Positions 7,575-16,845 are shown, counted from the stretch's first letter. The stretch: DNA of 50,695 nucleotides from JAJDGF01 sp031549325 (GCA_031549325.1 JAVBQA010000066.1:1-50695), one strand, 5' to 3'. Translations and numbers: made by a program. The notes: generated by a model not told the origin, from the sequence alone.

Positions 7575-8528
7575 GTGGCGGACAAGCTGTACATCGTGGT
7601 GCCGTGCTACAAGGAGCAGGAGGTGCTGCCCGAGACGGCCAGGCGACTCAAACAGAAGATGCAGGCGCTGCTTGAGGCGGGTGCGATCGCCGCCGGCAGC
7701 CGCGTGCTGTTTGTGAACGACGGCAGCACGGACGACACCTGGGCCATCATCGAGCGCCTGCACGGGGAGGATCCGTTGTTTTCGGGCGTGAACCTGTCGC
7801 GCAACCGGGGGCACCAGAACGCGCTGCTGGCCGGGCTGTCAGTCGCCGTAAACTATGCAGACGTGGTGATCTCCATGGATGCGGATCTGCAGGACGACAT
7901 CGACGCCGTGGACCGGATGCTGGACGCCTATTCCAAGGGCAACGACGTGGTGTACGGCGTGCGATCCAAGCGAGAGAGCGACACGGCCTTTAAGCGCATG
8001 AGCGCTGAGGGGTTCTACAGGATCATGAAGCTGCTGGGCGTGGACATCGTGTTCAACCACGCCGATTACCGCCTGATGAGCAGGCGGGCGCTCGAGGGGC
8101 TGATGCAGTTTTCCGAGGTCAACCTGTTCCTGCGCGGTATCGTGCCCCAGGTGGGATATCGGTGGACCACGGTGGAGTACGAGCGCGCCGAACGGTTCGC
8201 GGGCGAGAGCAAATATCCGTTCAAGAAGATGCTGAGCTTCGCGTTTGACGGCATCACCAGTTTCTCCATCAAGCCCATCCGGATGGTGCTGTCGGCCGGC
8301 CTGATCATCTGCCTGGTCGGCATCGTGATGCTGATCTGGGCGCTGGTTACAAAAATCGCCGGGCAGGGGACTGACGGCTGGACGAGCCTGATGGGCTCGA
8401 TCTGGATTCTGGGCGGCATCCAGATGCTGAGCCTGGGCCTGATCGGCGAGTACATCGGCAAGATCTATGCCGAGACCAAGCGCCGCCCGCGCTTTATCGT
8501 TTCAGAGCTGCTGAATACGGAGGAATAG
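7575..8528 (+). CDS. GT2 family glycosyltransferase with C-terminal membrane anchor
   Basis: GT-A fold glycosyltransferase of 317 aa, of the DPM1/GtrB type that transfers a sugar from a nucleotide donor to polyprenyl phosphate at the membrane. The donor-site motif VNDGSTDDT is at 47-55 and the metal-binding DxD region MDADLQDD at 101-108. Two C-terminal transmembrane helices lie at about 235-260 and 272-300. The start is GTG 7575 behind AAGGAGGTG. It sits between the hydrolase and a 2-hydroxyacid dehydrogenase, 3 bp before the latter. Sugar and acceptor are inferred from family only. Confidence 0.9.
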   Translation: MADKLYIVVPCYKEQEVLPETARRLKQKMQALLEAGAIAAGSRVLFVNDGSTDDTWAIIERLHGEDPLFSGVNLSRNRGHQNALLAGLSVAVNYADVVISMDADLQDDIDAVDRMLDAYSKGNDVVYGVRSKRESDTAFKRMSAEGFYRIMKLLGVDIVFNHADYRLMSRRALEGLMQFSEVNLFLRGIVPQVGYRWTTVEYERAERFAGESKYPFKKMLSFAFDGITSFSIKPIRMVLSAGLIICLVGIVMLIWALVTKIAGQGTDGWTSLMGSIWILGGIQMLSLGLIGEYIGKIYAETKRRPRFIVSELLNTEE

Positions 8529-8531
8529 GCC

Positions 8532-9491
8532 ATGAAGAAAATTGGGCTTCGACGCGCGCCGTTTCATGAAGAGCACATGAGAAAGCTGTCTGAAATCGCG
8601 AACCCGGAGGGGTACGAGTTCGTCGTGTTCCCGATGGATTTGGAGCGGCCCGACCTGTCCGAGATCGAGCTGCTGATGGGCTTTTTCACCCCGGAGATGC
8701 TGCGCAGCGCCCTAAAGCTCAAATGGCTGCAGACGCCTTCGGCGGGCGTGGAGGCATTCCTGGCCGATGACCTGTACGCAAATCCCGAGCTGGTGCTCAC
8801 CAGCGGCTCGGGCGCGTATGGCATCGCGATCTCGGAATACATGCTGTGCGGACTGTTAATGATCCAGCGCCGCATGCCGCAGTATCTGGACAACCAGAAA
8901 AAGCACGAGTGGACGCAGTATCCGGGCATTTCCACGCTCTATGGCAGCCGTGTGACGGTGGTGGGCGTGGGCGATCTGGGCGGCAATTTCGCCAGGCGCT
9001 GCGCCCTGCTCGGCGCGCATGTGACCGGCGTGCGCAGGAGGGTGGGCGATCTGCCCGAGCATTTCGAGCACATCTATCCCACCGAGCGGCTGAATGACGC
9101 CATCCAGGACGCGGATGTGGTGGCGCTGTGCCTGCCGTCCACCGGGGAGACAAAAAGGCTGTTTGATGCCGCGCGCTTTGCCCAGATGAAGCGCGGCGCG
9201 ATCCTGATCAACGTGGGCAGGGGCAGCTGCGTGGATGGCGACGCGCTGGCCGCAGCGCTTGCGTCCGGGCGCCTGGGCGGCGCGCTGCTGGACGTGACCG
9301 ATCCGGAGCCGCTTCCAAGCGACAGCCCGCTGTGGGACTGCCCGGGCGCCGTCATCACGCCGCACATTTCTGGCATCGACCGGGACCGGCTGGCGGCCGA
9401 CATCGTGTTTGACATTTACAGCGAAAACCTGCGGCGTTACTTCGCGGGCCGGCCGCTGCACAACATCATCGACCGCAAGCGCGGGTATTGA
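8532..9491 (+). CDS. D-isomer-specific 2-hydroxyacid dehydrogenase
   Basis: NAD(P)-dependent dehydrogenase or reductase of 319 aa acting on a 2-hydroxy/2-oxo acid. The Rossmann motif is GVGDLGG (145-151), with Asp148 replacing the more usual third-position residue. Catalytic residues are Arg230 (NVGRGS), Glu259 (DPEPL) and His278 (TPHISG). The N-terminal domain is short and divergent, as in glyoxylate/hydroxypyruvate-reductase-like members. It is the last gene of the gnd-membrane protein-hydrolase-GT2 run. A weak hairpin (9480-9498) overlaps its stop codon. Confidence 0.9.
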   Translation: MKKIGLRRAPFHEEHMRKLSEIANPEGYEFVVFPMDLERPDLSEIELLMGFFTPEMLRSALKLKWLQTPSAGVEAFLADDLYANPELVLTSGSGAYGIAISEYMLCGLLMIQRRMPQYLDNQKKHEWTQYPGISTLYGSRVTVVGVGDLGGNFARRCALLGAHVTGVRRRVGDLPEHFEHIYPTERLNDAIQDADVVALCLPSTGETKRLFDAARFAQMKRGAILINVGRGSCVDGDALAAALASGRLGGALLDVTDPEPLPSDSPLWDCPGAVITPHISGIDRDRLAADIVFDIYSENLRRYFAGRPLHNIIDRKRGY

Positions 9492-9536
9492 ACCCGCGTC
9501 GAACCCCAAACGAGCCGTTATTTCTTGCGTTCTTTC

Positions 9537-9565
9537 TTGCAATACTCACACGACTGTGCTATAAT
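9537..9565 (+). promoter_or_regulatory. Promoter of the tig-clpP-clpX cluster
   Basis: TTGCAA (9537-9542), 17-bp spacer, TATAAT (9560-9565), about 50 bp before the trigger factor start at 9616. Confidence 0.85.
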
Positions 9566-9615
9566 TTTCAGGATTGTTTAGAGGGATCGCCAAAATCAGG
9601 AGGATGTTATCTGTC

Positions 9616-11028
9616 ATGAAGAGCACCATGGAGAAGCTTTCGTCGAACCAGGTTCAGATCAACTTCGTCGTTACGCCCGAAGAATTCGAGAAGGGCATGC
9701 AAAACGCGTACAAAAAGATCGTGAAGCGCCTGCGCATCCCAGGGTTCCGTCCGGGCCACGCGCCGCGCAAAGTGATCGAGCTGCAGTACGGCGAGTCGAT
9801 TTTCTACGAGGATGCGTTCGATGACATCTTCCCCAAAGCGTATCAGGAAGCCATCAAAGAGCACGATCTGGATCCGGTGGACCGCCCCGAGCTCAAGGAC
9901 ACCAAGATCAACAAGGGCGAGCCGGTGGAATTCACGGTGACGGTCTATGTTAGACCGGAGGTCGAGCTGGGTACATATAAAGGCGTTGAGGTCGAAAAGC
10001 ACGAGCATGTTGTCGAAGATGACGACGTCACGGCCGAGCTCGAGCGCGCCCGCGAGCGCGTGTCGCGGTTCATCGACGTGACCGGCCGCCCGGTGAAGAT
10101 GGATGACCAGGTCAACATCGACTACAAGGGTTTTGTGGGCGACGAACAGTTCGAGGGCGGTACCGCCGACGGACAGACGCTGGTGATCGGTTCCGGCCAG
10201 TTCATTCCGGGCTTTGAAGAGCAGCTGGTGGGCAAGAACATCGGCGACGAGCTGGACGTCAGCGTTACGTTCCCTGAGCAGTACCACGCCGAGAACCTCG
10301 CGGGCAAGCCCGCCGTGTTCAAGGTGAAGATCAACGGCGTCCAGGAGAAGGAAGTGCCGGCGCTGGACGACGAGTTCGCGAAGGACGTTTCAGAGTGCGA
10401 TACGCTGGCCGACTATAAACAGCAGATCCGCGAGAAGCTTGAAAAGCAAAACCAGGACCAGATCGACGCCGAGTTTGAGAACGACGTGATCGAGCAGGCC
10501 GTGGAGGGCGCCAAGGCGGACATCCCGGGCGCCATGGTCGACGACCAGGTGGAGTCGATGATCCGCGACATGGAGCTGCGCATGATGTACCAGGGCATGA
10601 AGCTCGAGGACTACATGAAGTACACCGGCCAGACCATGGACCAGCTGCGCGAGATGTATCGCGAAGACGCCGAGCGCCGCGTCAAGAGCCAGCTGGTGAT
10701 CGAGGCCATCCGCAAGGCGGAGAAGATCGAGGCCGATGACAACGACGTCGACAGGGAGATGCAGCCCTACGCGGATCAGGGTAAAAAGAGCGCAGAGGAA
10801 TTCAAGGCCAACCTGTCCGACGCCGATATGGAATACTTCAAGCGCGCCGCCGGCGTGAAGAAGACCATCGAGTTCCTGAAAGAGCATGCCAGCGTCACCG
10901 AGCATAAGTCTGAAAAGAAATCTGCCGCCAAGAAGGCGCCCGTCAAGAAGAAGGACGAGGGCGAAGAAGCGGACGAAAAGAAACCGGCCAAGAAGGCCCC
11001 GGCCAAGAAAAAGGCCGACGCGGAGTGA
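9616..11028 (+). CDS. tig: Trigger factor, ribosome-associated chaperone
   Basis: Ribosome-bound chaperone with peptidyl-prolyl isomerase activity, acting on nascent chains (470 aa). The ribosome-binding signature GFRPGHAP is at 43-50. The central FKBP-type PPIase domain is at about 165-240 and the helical C-terminal domain follows. ATG 9616 is chosen because CAGGAGG at 9597-9603 has about 12-nt spacing to it; upstream in-frame codons overlap that site. The last ~40 residues form a Lys/Ala/Glu-rich low-complexity tail with repeated KKAPxKKK, absent from the classic E. coli protein. clpP and clpX follow, a common arrangement. Confidence 0.97.
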   Translation: MKSTMEKLSSNQVQINFVVTPEEFEKGMQNAYKKIVKRLRIPGFRPGHAPRKVIELQYGESIFYEDAFDDIFPKAYQEAIKEHDLDPVDRPELKDTKINKGEPVEFTVTVYVRPEVELGTYKGVEVEKHEHVVEDDDVTAELERARERVSRFIDVTGRPVKMDDQVNIDYKGFVGDEQFEGGTADGQTLVIGSGQFIPGFEEQLVGKNIGDELDVSVTFPEQYHAENLAGKPAVFKVKINGVQEKEVPALDDEFAKDVSECDTLADYKQQIREKLEKQNQDQIDAEFENDVIEQAVEGAKADIPGAMVDDQVESMIRDMELRMMYQGMKLEDYMKYTGQTMDQLREMYREDAERRVKSQLVIEAIRKAEKIEADDNDVDREMQPYADQGKKSAEEFKANLSDADMEYFKRAAGVKKTIEFLKEHASVTEHKSEKKSAAKKAPVKKKDEGEEADEKKPAKKAPAKKKADAE

Positions 11029-11159
11029 GACGGCTAGTTTTCCTCCCACAATCTTTGTCAAACCATTCGTGATTGTCCACACCGGCTGGCGGGCATACTT
11101 CTCGCAGCCGTGGGAATACAACTTAGGGCGGCTCAGCCGCACAGGAGGTGCATTGCGCT

Positions 11160-11744
11160 ATGAATCTGGTGCCTTATGTCATCGAACAAACCAACCGGGG
11201 CGAGCGTTCATACGACATTTTTTCCCGGTTGCTCAAAGACCGCATCGTGTTTCTGGGCGGTGAGGTCGACGATGTGACCGCGAACCTGGTCGTGGCGCAG
11301 ATGCTGTTCCTCGAGATGGAGGATCCGGACCAGGACATCATGCTCTACATCAACAGCCCAGGCGGTTCGGTGTCCGCCGGCCTGGCAATCTATGACACCA
11401 TGAAGTACCTGAAGTGCGAGGTCTCGACTGTCTGCGTGGGCATGGCTGCGTCCATGGGCGCGTTTCTGCTGGCGGCGGGCGCCAAGGGGAAGCGCAAGGC
11501 GCTCCCCAACGCCGAGATCATGATCCACCAGCCGCTCGGCGGTGCGCGCGGACAGGCGACGGACATCGCCATCCATGCCGAACAGATCCTGCGCATCAAG
11601 CGTACCTTGAATGAGGAGCTGGCAAAGAACACCGGCAAACCGCTCAAGGAGATCGAGAAAGACGTGGAGCGCGATCATTTCCTGTCCTCCAAAGAGGCAA
11701 AAGAGTATGGGCTGATTGATGAGATCATTGCGCCCAGACGGTAA
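11160..11744 (+). CDS. clpP: ATP-dependent Clp protease proteolytic subunit
   Basis: Serine peptidase of 194 aa that forms the tetradecameric barrel degrading substrates fed by ClpX and related ATPases. The triad is Ser98 (AASMGA), His123 (MIHQPLGG) and Asp172 (ERDHF), one higher than the B. subtilis numbering. ATG 11160 is preferred over an in-frame GTG at 11148 that overlaps the AGGAGGTG ribosome binding site. The gene is 35 bp before clpX. The gap from tig (131 bp) holds no clear promoter or terminator. Confidence 0.97.
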   Translation: MNLVPYVIEQTNRGERSYDIFSRLLKDRIVFLGGEVDDVTANLVVAQMLFLEMEDPDQDIMLYINSPGGSVSAGLAIYDTMKYLKCEVSTVCVGMAASMGAFLLAAGAKGKRKALPNAEIMIHQPLGGARGQATDIAIHAEQILRIKRTLNEELAKNTGKPLKEIEKDVERDHFLSSKEAKEYGLIDEIIAPRR

Positions 11745-11779
11745 TACGCTCAGGCAATTCCTGAGATCAAGGAGACAAA

Positions 11780-13075
<1,296 letters not shown>

Positions 13076-13096
13076 CTCCCCACATAAGGAACGCAC

Positions 13097-13143
13097 AACC
13101 CTCTCATACTATGGTGAGAAGCCATGGCACGGGAGGGTTTTTT
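13097..13143 (+). terminator. Terminator-like hairpin overlapping the lonB ribosome binding site
   Basis: AACCCTCTC (13097-13105) pairs with GGGAGGGTT (13131-13139) with one G-T pair. A small inner ATGG/CCAT stem lies in the loop, and six T residues follow (13138-13143). It resembles an intrinsic terminator for clpX. The 3' arm contains the only ribosome binding site of lonB, so it may also limit lonB expression. Confidence 0.65.
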
Positions 13144-13144
13144 C

Positions 13145-14812
13145 ATGTTCTATGTGGTGATGCTGGTGATCCAGCTGACGGTGACGGTGATCATGGGGGT
13201 GTACTTCTCCAAACAAATCAAGCAGCAGAGCGCCACCACGAAGCCCAGTTCTCCTCGAAGCAAAAAGGAGATGGACCGGCTTGCGCAGCTGCGTGGCATA
13301 AGGCTCTCCGAGCCGCTGAACGAGCGCGTGCGCCCGATGCGGTTTGAGGACATTGTGGGCCAGGCGGAGGGCATCAAAGCGCTGAAGGCGATCCTGTGCG
13401 GAAGCAATCCGCAGCATGTGATTCTGTATGGCCCGCCGGGCGTTGGGAAAACCTGCGCGGCGCGGCTGGTGTTGGAGGCAGCCAAGGTCTCCCTGGGCAC
13501 GCCGTTTGGGCCCAACGCGCCGTTTATCGAGGTGGACGCCACCTGCGTTCGGTTTGACGAGCGCTCCATCGCCGATCAGCTGATCGGCAGCGTGCACGAT
13601 CCGATCTACCAGGGCGCGGGGCAGCTCGGGATCAACGGCGTGCCCCAGCCCAAAGAGGGCGCGGTCACGAGGGCGCACGGCGGCGTGCTGTTTCTGGACG
13701 AGATCGGCGAGCTGCATCCGCTGCAGATGAACAAGCTGCTCAAGGTGCTGGAGGACCGCTTCGTGCGGTTCGAGTCGGCCTACTACAATCCGGACGATCC
13801 GCACACCCCGCGGTACATTCATGACATTTTTCAGCACGGGCTGCCTGCGGATTTCCGGCTGGTGGGGGCGACTACGCGCTCGCCTGAAGATATGCCCGCT
13901 GCGCTGCGCTCCCGCTGCATGGAGGTGTTCTTCCGGCCGCTGGAAGGGGACGAGCTGGCGCAGATTGCGTGTGGCGCGGCGAGCAAGGTAGGCTATTCGC
14001 TGGCGCGGGATGATGCCGCGCTGGTCGGGCGCTACGCCCAAAGCGGGCGCGACGCGGTGGCGATCGTACAGATGGCGGTGGGCGTGGCCAGCGCCGAAGG
14101 CCGGGACGCCGTGGATGAGCGGGACATCGAGTGGGTGCTGGACGTGGGCCACTACGCGCCGCACATCGAGCCCGAGCGGCGAATCGGGCCGCAGAGCGGC
14201 CTGGTGAACGGCCTGGCGGTGCGCGGCGCGCACCAGGGCGCGGTGATGGAGATCGAGGCGGTGGCGCGGCCGGGCAGCGGCCAGTTTCGCGTGACGGGCA
14301 TTGTCGAACAAGAAGAGCTGGGGGATGGGCGCGGCCACACGCTCAGGCGCACCAGCACCGCACGCGTGGCCATGGAGAACGTGATGACGCGCCTGCGGCA
14401 CATGGGACTGCAGGTGGATCAATATGATGTGCACATCAACTTCCCGGGCGGCGCGCCGGTGGACGGCCCGTCGGCTGGCGTCGCCATGGCGGTGGCGGCG
14501 TATTCTGCCATCACCGGGCGGCCGGTGGCCCCGGACATCGCCATCACCGGCGAGCTGTCGGTAAACGGGCGCGCGCTGCCTGTGGGCGGGGTGCCTGTGA
14601 AGATTGGCGCTGCGCAGAAGGCGGGGTTGTCCCGCGTGCTGATTCCCAAGGCCAACGATCAGCTTCGATTCCGCGAGCTGGCCACCGAAGTAATCCCCAT
14701 TTCGACGCTTGAGGAGGCGCTGCAGCTGGCGCTGGGTGACGCCCGCGAAATCGTCCAAAACAACAAGACCGCCCGCGACGTGGCGCCGCTGGCGGCCGAG
14801 GTGCTGAAGTAG
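13145..14812 (+). CDS. lonB: LonB-type ATP-dependent protease
   Basis: Membrane-anchored AAA+ serine protease of 555 aa, like the Bacillus LonB found next to clpX. An N-terminal hydrophobic helix (about residues 3-20) replaces the large Lon N-domain. Walker A GPPGVGKT is at 96-103 and a LFLDEIGEL Walker B follows. The C-terminal Lon protease domain has the Ser443 (GPSAG) and Lys486 (VPVKIG) dyad, 43 residues apart as in Lon. ATG 13145 is preferred to an ATG at 13124 because GGGAGGG lies 8 nt upstream. In Bacillus LonB belongs to the forespore programme; that role here is inference. No lonA follows. Confidence 0.92.
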   Translation: MFYVVMLVIQLTVTVIMGVYFSKQIKQQSATTKPSSPRSKKEMDRLAQLRGIRLSEPLNERVRPMRFEDIVGQAEGIKALKAILCGSNPQHVILYGPPGVGKTCAARLVLEAAKVSLGTPFGPNAPFIEVDATCVRFDERSIADQLIGSVHDPIYQGAGQLGINGVPQPKEGAVTRAHGGVLFLDEIGELHPLQMNKLLKVLEDRFVRFESAYYNPDDPHTPRYIHDIFQHGLPADFRLVGATTRSPEDMPAALRSRCMEVFFRPLEGDELAQIACGAASKVGYSLARDDAALVGRYAQSGRDAVAIVQMAVGVASAEGRDAVDERDIEWVLDVGHYAPHIEPERRIGPQSGLVNGLAVRGAHQGAVMEIEAVARPGSGQFRVTGIVEQEELGDGRGHTLRRTSTARVAMENVMTRLRHMGLQVDQYDVHINFPGGAPVDGPSAGVAMAVAAYSAITGRPVAPDIAITGELSVNGRALPVGGVPVKIGAAQKAGLSRVLIPKANDQLRFRELATEVIPISTLEEALQLALGDAREIVQNNKTARDVAPLAAEVLK

Positions 14813-14813
14813 T

Positions 14814-15635
14814 TTATCCTCCGATTCCGATGCGGGTGCAGGGCACCTCGCCGCGCAGCAGCTTGTTGATGCCGTGGCGGGCGTGGCCGATGATGACCGT
14901 GGCGCCGCGCAGCGCGGGATGAATCGCGAACTCCAGCTTGGCGCGCGCGCCGTTGGCCCCGGCGCGGCTGGCGCCGACACAGGAATCCTGCAGCTTCCGG
15001 ACGCGGGCGATCAGCGCGCCGGCGTCCGCACAGAGCACGTCCTGCACCAGCGACGACGGATCATTCGGATCCTGATAAATGCCTTCCGTGGAGGAGAGGA
15101 TCACCAGAAATTTTGCATCCACCAGCTCGGAGACAACGGCGGCGGTCTCGTCGTTGTCCACGCATTCGACGACGTGATCGTTCTTCTGGCGCAAGCTGTT
15201 CAGCTCCATCTTGCGCAGCTCCTCGTCGGACACCGGATCGTTGTAGTTGACGATCGGGATCGCGCCCTGCGCGGCGGCGCGCAGCAGCAACCCCTTGATG
15301 TGCTCGCGCTTGCTCTGATCGTTAAAGTGCTGATGCTCAACCAGCAACTGGCGGATCGAGTGCTCTGGGCGGGCAAACTGGCGGTAGTTTTCCATCAAAA
15401 TCGACTGGCCCTGGGCGCAGTAATCGGCCTTGATTTCCTGGGGCTCGCCGGAAAGCTCTTTGCCGGTGCGCCGGATGTAGTCCAGGCGTCCGATCTCGGC
15501 CGCGCCGCTGGTTACCCACACCATCCCGGGGCGCAGCTCATAGGCCACACGCGATATGATGTTGTAGTCGATGTCCGATTCAGCTTTGCGGATCATGGCC
15601 ATTGAGCCGATTTTGCCCACGATTTCAATGCTCAT
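14814..15635 (-). CDS. Amino-acid kinase family protein, glutamate 5-kinase-like
   Basis: Cytoplasmic kinase of 273 aa with the amino-acid kinase fold. Motifs match glutamate 5-kinase in order: KIGS (8-11), VTSGAAEIG, GQSILM, IVNYNDPV (ProB has INENDTV) and DNDETAA. The C-terminal glycine loop typical of ProB is replaced by a GASRAGANGARAKLE stretch, and there is no PUA domain. No proA is nearby. It probably phosphorylates a carboxylate, but glutamate as substrate is uncertain. It is transcribed alone on the minus strand and its stop lies 1 bp from the lonB stop (convergent). Confidence 0.75.
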   Translation of the reverse strand: MSIEIVGKIGSMAMIRKAESDIDYNIISRVAYELRPGMVWVTSGAAEIGRLDYIRRTGKELSGEPQEIKADYCAQGQSILMENYRQFARPEHSIRQLLVEHQHFNDQSKREHIKGLLLRAAAQGAIPIVNYNDPVSDEELRKMELNSLRQKNDHVVECVDNDETAAVVSELVDAKFLVILSSTEGIYQDPNDPSSLVQDVLCADAGALIARVRKLQDSCVGASRAGANGARAKLEFAIHPALRGATVIIGHARHGINKLLRGEVPCTRIGIGG

Positions 15636-15665
15636 TGCTGTTGCCCCTTTATCATGCTAAACCGC

Positions 15666-15694
15666 ATTATAGCACAACCTGGGCGTATTGAAAA
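15666..15694 (-). promoter_or_regulatory. Promoter of the glutamate 5-kinase-like gene
   Basis: Minus strand TTTTCA (15689-15694), 17-bp spacer, TATAAT (15666-15671) preceded by TGC, an extended -10 element. It is 31 bp upstream of the start at 15635. Confidence 0.8.
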
Positions 15695-15746
15695 GCGCGA
15701 TTCCACGCAAAATAAGGGCATCATAAGCAAGAGGAGGTAAGAAAGC

Positions 15747-15920
15747 ATGAGCAAGAAGGAAGCCAATACCGATATCCGCTGCGGCGTCGAGAGCTGCGCG
15801 TACCACTGCGGAGAGCAGAATTACTGCTCGCTGCGCTCGATTCGCGTGGAAGCGTGTCCGAGCTGCGGCAGCGGTGACCCAAAGGACGAGAGCATGTGCG
15901 GATCCTTTAAGAAATGGTAG
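15747..15920 (+). CDS. DUF1540-type cysteine-rich small protein
   Basis: A 57-aa peptide with a perfect GAGGAGGT ribosome binding site at 15731-15738. Cysteines fall at 12, 17, 21, 27, 37, 40 and 51. The spacing CxxxxCxYHCxxxxxCxxxxIxV and the C-terminal CGSF match the DUF1540 family, small Cys-rich proteins common in Clostridia and thought to bind a metal. Function is unknown. It is divergent from the kinase-like gene and convergent with tcdA, with a long hairpin in the 3' gap. Confidence 0.85.
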   Translation: MSKKEANTDIRCGVESCAYHCGEQNYCSLRSIRVEACPSCGSGDPKDESMCGSFKKW

Positions 15921-15933
15921 GATAGGGAAAAAG

Positions 15934-16033
15934 CGCACGGTTAGAGGCCGCCCCGACGGGGCAGATGCGGTGAAATTGTGGATGGTTTCACCGCAAATCT
16001 GCGGGGGCGGTCGCTGACCGTGCGGTTTTCTTC
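15934..16033. terminator. Long nested hairpin, probable bidirectional terminator
   Basis: Outer arms 15934-15944 and 16014-16024 pair (one G-T). A second segment 15945-15954 pairs with 16003-16013. An inner stem 15961-15975 pairs with 15986-16002 around a 10-nt loop. GTTTTCTT follows on the plus strand, and AAAAA precedes it, giving a T-run on the minus strand. It lies between the convergent DUF1540 gene and tcdA. At 91 nt it is longer than a simple terminator. Confidence 0.75.
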
Positions 16034-16721
16034 ATTGCATCAGTTCTCTGATGACCTCGCCCGCCAGGATCAGCCCCGCGGCGCTGGGCACGAACGAGAT
16101 CGAACCGGGCGCGCGCGCGCCATCCTGGGGTTTTTGGGGTTCCTCTTTGGAATAGACCACCTTTAGCGCCGCCACGCCCCGCGCGCGCAGCTCGCGCCGC
16201 ATCACCCGCGCCAGCGGACACACGCTGGTCTGATAGATATCCGCAACCTCAAAGCGCGTGGGATCCAGCTTGTTGCCCGCGCCCATGCTGCTGATGACGC
16301 ATGTGCCTGCCTTGGCGGCCAGCTCGATCAGCAGCAGCTTGCTGGTGACCGAATCGATGGCGTCCACCACGTAATCGTACTGCGTGAAGTCAAACTGCCC
16401 AGCGGTGCTCTGGTCAAAGAACACGCGACGTGCGTCGATTTGCGCGTCCGGGTTGATCTGAAGCGCGCGCTGTTTCGCCAGCTCGGCCTTGGGCTGACCA
16501 ACGGTGCTGTGCAGCGCGTACAGCTGGCGATTGATGTTGGTCACATCCACGTCGTCGCCGTCCACCAGCAGCAGCCGGCCGATCCCCGCGCGCATCATCG
16601 CCTCGGCGGCGAACGAGCCCACGCCACCCAGCCCAAACACCGCCACGCCTTTTTTCCGCAATTGATCCTGTGATTCCCGTCCGATTAGCCGCTCGGTGCG
16701 CTCAAACTGGTTCCTGTTCAT
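16032..16721 (-). CDS. tcdA: tRNA threonylcarbamoyladenosine dehydratase
   Basis: E1-like enzyme of the ThiF/MoeB superfamily, 229 aa. It uses ATP to cyclise t6A37 of tRNA into ct6A, improving decoding of ANN codons. The nucleotide-binding motif GLGGVGS is at 30-36, followed by the DGDDVDVTNINRQ segment conserved in E1-like enzymes. The segment VCPLARVMRREL corresponds to the family's PLAR region. Length agrees with CsdL/TcdA. It is divergent from rhaA, and each gene has its own -10 element in the shared gap. Confidence 0.9.
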   Translation of the reverse strand: MNRNQFERTERLIGRESQDQLRKKGVAVFGLGGVGSFAAEAMMRAGIGRLLLVDGDDVDVTNINRQLYALHSTVGQPKAELAKQRALQINPDAQIDARRVFFDQSTAGQFDFTQYDYVVDAIDSVTSKLLLIELAAKAGTCVISSMGAGNKLDPTRFEVADIYQTSVCPLARVMRRELRARGVAALKVVYSKEEPQKPQDGARAPGSISFVPSAAGLILAGEVIRELMQ

Positions 16722-16761
16722 GCTGTGCCTCTTTTACAAGTGTTTGTGTCCATCGTACGCT

Positions 16762-16770
16762 ATTATACCA
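16762..16770 (-). promoter_or_regulatory. Extended -10 promoter of tcdA
   Basis: Minus strand TGGTATAAT (hexamer 16762-16767) is an extended -10 element 41 bp before the tcdA start. No good -35 is seen. It overlaps the start of the divergent rhaA promoter region. Confidence 0.65.
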
Positions 16771-16777
16771 CATTTGC

Positions 16778-16807
16778 TTGCCAACACACCCCCAAAGTTG
16801 ATATAAT
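16778..16807 (+). promoter_or_regulatory. Promoter of rhaA
   Basis: TTGCCA (16778-16783), 18-bp spacer, TATAAT (16802-16807), 39 bp before the rhaA start. No obvious operator palindrome is visible between promoter and gene. Confidence 0.75.
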
Positions 16808-16845
16808 GAAACCAATCGTCAACACAATTGAGGAGGGCATGCGCA

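Noticed and set aside
13109..14980. Long open frame on the minus strand opposite lonB
   Set aside because: Antisense shadow of a high-GC gene. lonB has full Walker and Ser/Lys motifs and a ribosome binding site; the antisense product has none and is Arg/His/Pro-rich.
14814..15635. Confident call as proB (glutamate 5-kinase)
   Set aside because: Substrate-loop and glycine-loop motifs differ, there is no PUA domain and no proA; only a family-level call is safe.
15657..15938. Minus-strand open frame opposite the DUF1540 gene
   Set aside because: The plus-strand peptide has a family cysteine pattern and a perfect ribosome binding site; the antisense frame has neither.
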